From an uncultured Eubacteriales bacterium (GTDB lineage: Bacteria; Bacillota; Clostridia; Oscillospirales; Oscillospiraceae): 9,636 bases of DNA. This document shows, piece by piece, positions 6,581 to 9,636 of the stretch (position 1 is its first letter; each line of letters starts with the position of its first letter). The position numbers and the translations under genes are program-made. The notes below the pieces were generated by a model. That model was not told the origin of the DNA. It saw only the letters and a list, made by a program, of their open reading frames with translations, and searched no databases. The DNA lies in contig URPD01000060.1 in NCBI GenBank assembly GCA_900549645.1, positions 1-9,636 on the forward strand, read 5' to 3'.

Positions 6581-6656
6581 GGGGAGTGGGCAGAAGTCCA
6601 AGAGCACCGACCGCTCCCGCGAGGGGTCTGGAACCCGCTGGCGTGAGGGGAGTGGG
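6558..6656 (+). repeat. Direct duplication of the terL 3' end
   Basis: Bases 6558-6590, covering the last codons and stop of terL plus 10 bp, recur identically at 6624-6656 (33 of 33). The offset is 66 bp and the 33-bp stretch between the copies is unrelated apart from a partly similar CCCGCG edge. This looks like a local duplication or slippage scar. Confidence 0.85.
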
Positions 6657-6676
6657 GGGAGTGGTGTTTTATGTAC

Positions 6677-6753
6677 TTGACCCCTCAGGCGCTCCGCGCC
6701 AGCTCCCCTAAGAGGGGAGCCGCTCCCGCCCCGCAGGGCGCTGCCGAGGTCAA
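6677..6753 (+). repeat. Family B element, copy 3a
   Basis: An outer stem TTGACC (6677-6682) with GGTCAA (6748-6753) encloses two hairpins. The first is variable, GGCGC-TCC-GCGCC (6688-6700). The second is constant, GCTCCCCT-AAG-AGGGGAGC (6702-6720). The right part (6728-6745) repeats the GCCCCGCAGGGCGCTGCC motif found again at 6769-6786. Confidence 0.75.
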
Positions 6754-6761
6754 TGAGCGCG

Positions 6762-7050
6762 TCCCCTCGCCCCGCAGGGCGCTGCCCCTCTTAGGGGAAG
6801 TCCCCAGTGCGCACACTGGGGAAAGGGGTCTCCGGACTTAAACCCGGTGCAGGAGGGAAAAGACAGAACGCACCCCGACCATTCTTTTCCCCATCGGCAC
6901 TCCCATAGCCATGGCGACCCCTCAGTCTCGCTCACGCTCGACAGCGTCTCGCTGCGGCTCGGTCACGGCGCGGCTCTGACATGCCCCCGGCATGTCATTC
7001 ACTCCCGCGCCGCCGCTTCGCTACCTAAAAGGGGCGCCAAGGGTGTGGAC
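6762..7050. repeat. Family B composite element, copy 3b/3c
   Basis: A minus-orientation unit (6770-6831) holds the variable hairpin CCCCAGTG-CGCA-CACTGGGG (6802-6821). It is joined by a spacer, carrying the inverted pair GGGAAAAGA (6855-6863) and TCTTTTCCC (6883-6891), to a plus-orientation unit (6912-7043). The same arrangement recurs at 9370-9570. The variable arm of the plus unit here is greatly expanded (6921-7020). With copies 3a and 3d it occupies nearly all of the 554-bp gap between terL and the portal gene; I see no supported gene in that gap. Confidence 0.8.
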
Positions 7051-7054
7051 GAAA

Positions 7055-7106
7055 ACCCCTCAGTCTCGCTCTCACTCCCCAAGCTCCCCCGTCAGGGGGA
7101 GCCAAG
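7055..7106 (+). repeat. Family B element, copy 3d
   Basis: The CCCCTCAGTCTCGCT start and the final GAGCCAAG follow the family pattern. The constant hairpin is GCTCCCCC-GTCA-GGGGGAGC (7083-7102). It ends 15 bp before the portal ribosome-binding site AAGGAGG, close enough that its folding could affect translation. Confidence 0.7.
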
Positions 7107-7134
7107 ATAAAAAACCCACATAAGGAGGAACCCA

Positions 7135-9033
7135 ATGTCATACACACCGCAGGAGCTGACCGCCGTCCTGCAAAAATACAAAGCCGGCAAACAAAGCCTC
7201 GAGCGCCGCGTCATCGCCGCCGAAAACTGGTGGAAGCTCCGCAACCGCTTCGAGGAGGACAAGCGCCCCGGCGCGGCCTCGTCCGGCGACTTCCGCGCCG
7301 TCAGTGGCTGGCTCCACAACGTCATCGTCTCCAAGCACGCCGACGCCATGGAGGCCTACCCCGAACCCGTCATCCTCCCCCGCGAGCCCGACGACCGCGC
7401 CGAGGCCGAGCTGCTCTCCGCCGTCGTGCCCTGCATCCTCGAACAAAACGCCTTCGAGCGCACGTGGTCGGACGCGATGTGGCAGAAGCTCAAGACCGGC
7501 ACCGCCGCCTACCGCGTCGGCTGGGACCCCGACAAGCTCGGCGGCCTCGGCGACATCTCGATCGAGCGCGTCGACCTCCTCAACCTCTTCTGGGAGCCGG
7601 GCATCGCCGACATCCAGCGCAGTAAGTTCGTGTTCTTCACGCACCTTGAGGACAACGACGAGCTGGAGGAGGAGTTCCCGCAGCTTCGCGGGCGTCTGCG
7701 CGGCAACCCCTTCACCGCAACGCGCTTCCTCTACGACGACGCGGTGAGTCTCGACGGCAAGAGCACCGTCGTCGAGGCGTACTACCGCCGCAAGCGCGCC
7801 GGCCGCACCGTGCTGCACTACGTCAAATACGTCGGCGACACCGTGCTGTACTCGACGGAGGAGGGGGAGGGGGACACCACCGTAGGGGACGGCACAGAGG
7901 CCGTCCCCTGCGAGGTTGATTCCGCCATTGCCCCCAACGCCATTGGCCTTTACGCCCACGGGCGCTACCCCTTCGTCCTCGACCCGCTGTTTCCGGTCGA
8001 GGGCAGCCCCTGCGGCTACGGCTTCGTCGACCTCTGCCACAACAACCAGACCGCCATCGACCTCATGCGCTCCGCCATCATCAAAAACACCGTTGTCGGC
8101 GCAACGCCGCGCTACTTCCAGCGCATCGACGGCAGCGTCAACGAGGAGGAGTTCGCCGACCTCGGCCGCTCCCTCGTCCACGTCAGCGGCAATCTCGGCG
8201 AGGACAGCCTGCGCCAGATTGGCTTCAGCCCCCTCAGCGGCGTGTACATGGACGTGCTGAACTCCAGCATTCAGGAACTGCGCGAGACCAGCGGCAACAC
8301 CGAGACCTCGACCGGCAACATCAGCTCCGGCGTCACCGCCGCGAGCGCCATCGCCGCCCTGCAGGAGGCCAGCGGCAAGGGCAGCCGCGATTCGACCCGC
8401 AGCTCCTATATCGCCTACGCCCAGATCGTCGAGCTGTGCATCGAGCTGATCCGCCAGTTCTACGGCCTGCCGCGCAGCTTCCGCATCGCGGGGCGCGCCG
8501 GCGCGGAGGAGTATATCCGCTTCTCCAACGCCGGGCTCTGCCCGCGCCCGCAGCCCTTCGGAGCCGCGCTGCCGGTGTTCGACGTGAAGGTGAGCGCCCA
8601 GAAGCGCAACGCATATTCGCGCCTGAGCCAGAACGAGCTGGCGATGGAGCTGTACCGCATGGGCATCTTCGACGAGGGCAAGGAGCAGGAGGCGCTGAGC
8701 TGCCTGCGGATGATGGAGTTTGACGGGCGCGACGAGCTGATCGGGCGCATCACGGCGTCGATGGGACTGCGCGAGAAGCTGGACGAGCTGCAGAAGTATA
8801 AGGCGCTGGCGCTGGCCTTCGCGCGGCGCTACCGCCCGGACATGGCCGAAGGGCTTGGCGTGGCCGTTGACCCCTCCCTTGGCGCCCCTTCCGAAGCTGC
8901 TGCCGCACCCCTTGGCGCCCCTTCTAGGGGAGCTGTCGCGTCAGCGACTGAGGGGTCGCCAGATGAGAGACTGGAGCAGAGTGCAAAAGACACCGAGGCC
9001 GCCGCCCTGCTCCCCCCGCCGTACCTCCCGTGA
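7135..9033 (+). CDS. Portal-like phage protein with repeat-derived segments
   Basis: The portal forms the ring through which DNA enters and leaves the capsid. I call this 632-residue protein a portal from its place directly after the large terminase, its length and its overall composition. The front (ENWWKLRNRFEEDKRPGA, 28-45) is charged and the body is mixed alpha/beta. The stretch NTETSTGNISSGVTAASAIAAL (389-410) resembles the Ser/Thr/Gly/Ala-rich region of large portals. No single catalytic motif can confirm it. The start is firm: AAGGAGG lies 6 nt before the ATG. Two parts come from dispersed repeats. Residues about 250-262 encode a family A arm, and residues about 576-617 encode a family B element, giving an Ala/Pro/Gly/Ser-rich, probably disordered tail. 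The stop overlaps the next gene's start by two bases. Codons are C-ending early and G-ending late. Confidence 0.75.
   Translation: MSYTPQELTAVLQKYKAGKQSLERRVIAAENWWKLRNRFEEDKRPGAASSGDFRAVSGWLHNVIVSKHADAMEAYPEPVILPREPDDRAEAELLSAVVPCILEQNAFERTWSDAMWQKLKTGTAAYRVGWDPDKLGGLGDISIERVDLLNLFWEPGIADIQRSKFVFFTHLEDNDELEEEFPQLRGRLRGNPFTATRFLYDDAVSLDGKSTVVEAYYRRKRAGRTVLHYVKYVGDTVLYSTEEGEGDTTVGDGTEAVPCEVDSAIAPNAIGLYAHGRYPFVLDPLFPVEGSPCGYGFVDLCHNNQTAIDLMRSAIIKNTVVGATPRYFQRIDGSVNEEEFADLGRSLVHVSGNLGEDSLRQIGFSPLSGVYMDVLNSSIQELRETSGNTETSTGNISSGVTAASAIAALQEASGKGSRDSTRSSYIAYAQIVELCIELIRQFYGLPRSFRIAGRAGAEEYIRFSNAGLCPRPQPFGAALPVFDVKVSAQKRNAYSRLSQNELAMELYRMGIFDEGKEQEALSCLRMMEFDGRDELIGRITASMGLREKLDELQKYKALALAFARRYRPDMAEGLGVAVDPSLGAPSEAAAAPLGAPSRGAVASATEGSPDERLEQSAKDTEAAALLPPPYLP
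7883..7921 (+). repeat. Family A hairpin inside the portal gene
   Basis: Bases 7886-7909 match 3978-4001 in 24 of 24 positions, and the next 12 bases match in 9. The core is GGGGACGGC, a 6-nt loop and GCCGTCCCC (7885-7908). Read in the portal frame it gives GDGTEAVP and keeps the gene open. Confidence 0.9.
8876..8992 (-). repeat. Family B element forming the portal C-terminus
   Basis: The core at 8908-8961 is a minus-orientation unit: CTTGGCGCC, the constant hairpin CCCCT-TCT-AGGGG, the variable hairpin GTCGC-GTCA-GCGAC (8934-8947) and ACTGAGGGGTCGCCAG. It is followed by a CTGGAGCAGAG module and AAAAGACA. The first 16 bases (CCCTTGGCGCCCCTTC) also occur just upstream at 8877-8892. The portal frame reads through it without a stop. 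Confidence 0.85.
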
Positions 9034-9305
9034 CGCGCATCGAGTATTCCCCGGCCGCGCGCCGCCTGCGGCTGACCGGCCACGCCGGGGCAGGGGAGCC
9101 GGGACGCGATATAGTCTGCGCGGCGCTGAGCATTCTGGTGTATGCGCTCGTGGCCTCGGGTGCGGAGGGTCGGGTCGAAAGGGGAGAGGCGGAGCTGCTG
9201 CTGCCCGACAGGGACGTGGACGTGGCGCTCTGCGGCTTCCGCCTCCTCGCCGAGAGCTACCCGGAGTACGTGAGCTATAAGGAGATGAATGATTATGGAA
9301 AATGA
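9030..9305 (+). CDS. prp: Prp-family cysteine protease, phage-context copy
   Basis: Prp is a small cysteine protease that in Firmicutes removes the N-terminal extension of ribosomal protein L27 and, in staphylococcal phage 80alpha, processes head proteins. The 91-residue product carries the family signature GHAGAGEPGRDIVCAALS, with the catalytic pair His18 and Cys30 spaced as in known Prp. It is slightly shorter than usual (about 105-110). It lies straight after the portal gene, where a prohead protease normally sits, not between rplU and rpmA. A role in capsid or scaffold cleavage is therefore more likely than L27 processing; that is inference. The GTG start overlaps the portal stop (GTGA) and has no Shine-Dalgarno site, suggesting translational coupling. 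The next gene overlaps its end by 11 bp. Confidence 0.85.
   Translation: MTRIEYSPAARRLRLTGHAGAGEPGRDIVCAALSILVYALVASGAEGRVERGEAELLLPDRDVDVALCGFRLLAESYPEYVSYKEMNDYGK
9279..9284 (+). promoter_or_regulatory. Ribosome-binding site of the gene starting at 9295
   Basis: AAGGAG stands 10 nt before the ATG at 9295, inside the 3' end of the prp-like gene. It supports a real gene start in an otherwise repeat-filled region. Confidence 0.65.
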
Positions 9306-9636
9306 AATATCCCCCGGCGTAAAGGTGCAGGTGAGGGTAAGAGACGGCGCACCGACTAACCAAACCCCCGCCCCGCAGGGCGCTGCCCCTCTTAGGGGAA
9401 GTGGCGCGGAGCGCCGAAGGGGTCTCCAGAGTGGAGAAACTGCCAGTATGGAAAAGACAGAATGCAGTGCAGACCATTCTTTCCCCTCTCGGCACTCGCC
9501 CGACCATGGCGACCCCTCAGTCTCGCTATCGCTCGACAGCTCCCCTAAAAGGGGCGCCAAGGGCGTAGACGAGAACTCCCTCGCCCCGCAGGGCGCTGCC
9601 CCTCTTAGGGGAAGTGGCGCGGAGCGCCGAAGGGGT
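9295..9636 (+). CDS. Start of a phage-region gene whose frame runs through repeats, 3'-truncated
   Basis: The frame is open for all 114 codons to the end of the window, and the window ends exactly on a codon. The first 25 or so residues (MENEISPGVKVQVRVRDG and then APTNQTP) are not repeat-derived and may be the true N-terminus of a head gene such as a scaffold or capsid protein. From residue 26 the protein is translated family B repeat. It contains APQGAAPLRGSGAERRRG twice (26-43 and 97-114), because two identical 53-bp copies lie 213 bp apart in the same frame. The product is rich in Arg, Gly, Ser, Pro and Ala and probably disordered. Either the element has extended the gene, or it has disrupted it and a stop lies beyond the window. 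The function is unknown. Confidence 0.5.
   Translation, partial: MENEISPGVKVQVRVRDGAPTNQTPAPQGAAPLRGSGAERRRGLQSGETASMEKTECSADHSFPSRHSPDHGDPSVSLSLDSSPKRGAKGVDENSLAPQGAAPLRGSGAERRRG
9370..9570. repeat. Family B composite element, copy 5
   Basis: A minus-orientation unit (9371-9427) holds the constant hairpin CCCCT-CTT-AGGGG (9386-9398) and the variable hairpin GGCGC-GGA-GCGCC (9403-9415). A spacer of about 80 bp follows, with GGAAAAGACAGAATGCA and GACCATTCTTTCCCC. A plus-orientation unit (9508-9563) ends in CTCCCCTAAAAGGGGCGCCA. It parallels the composite at 6762-7050 and can fold into one long imperfect hairpin. Confidence 0.85.
9584..9636 (-). repeat. Family B element, copy 6, cut by the window end
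   Basis: These 53 bases are identical to 9371-9423, and the first 32 also match 6770-6801. The linker before this copy (GTAGACGAGAAC, 9565-9576) corresponds to GTGGACGAAAAC at 7045-7056, so units are joined in series by a shared linker. Confidence 0.9.

Noticed and set aside
6677..7106. CRISPR array
   Set aside because: The repeats are inverted as well as direct, spacing is irregular, and there are no unique spacers of uniform length or cas genes.
6847..7110. Open frame inside the repeat array between terL and the portal gene
   Set aside because: Its translation resembles that of the copy at 9295-9636 because both are the same DNA repeat. It has no ribosome site, and internal shifts between the copies are not multiples of three, so the open frame follows from low stop density rather than protein selection.

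Overview
The window is GC-rich, and its genes use C- and G-ending codons heavily. Strong purine-rich Shine-Dalgarno sites, an archaeal/eukaryotic-type prolyl-tRNA synthetase and the density of hairpin-forming intergenic repeats suggest a GC-rich member of the Clostridia (Oscillospirales-like Bacillota), possibly from a gut metagenome. This taxonomic guess is an inference; no marker such as rRNA is present.

Positions 1-3900 look like ordinary chromosome. A 5'-truncated small membrane protein (1-402) is followed by proS (520-1956), which has a good sigma-A-type promoter and a long palindromic terminator. Convergent to it, on the minus strand, is a two-gene unit transcribed from about 3830 down to 2142: a PlsC-type acyltransferase and then a short-chain dehydrogenase that most resembles the EF-P 5-aminopentanone reductase (YmfI) branch of the FabG family. 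The unit ends in a clear intrinsic terminator. A perfect 34-bp AT-rich palindrome lies in the acyltransferase promoter region.

Positions 3900-9636 are phage-like. They hold a minus-strand protein with a Tyr-rich N-terminal half, a charged helix and a basic tail (4223-4921), a large terminase (5156-6580), a portal-like protein (7135-9033), a Prp-family cysteine protease (9030-9305), and the start of another gene that runs off the window (9295-9636). The order terminase, portal, protease is that of a head-morphogenesis module. No integrase, attachment site or tRNA is visible.

The most unusual content is the repeat load of the phage-like half. Two repeat families occur. Family A is a GGGACGGC...GCCGTCCC hairpin, once as a 111-bp inverted pair and once inside the portal gene. 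Family B is a modular unit of about 55 bp that folds into an outer TGGCG/CGCCA stem, a constant CCCCT/AGGGG hairpin and a second hairpin whose sequence differs between copies while its pairing is usually kept. Family B fills the gaps around the terminase and portal genes. It also lies inside coding sequence, forming the portal C-terminus and most of the visible part of the last gene, without creating stop codons. This pattern of structured repeats invading or extending virion genes is the observation most worth pursuing.
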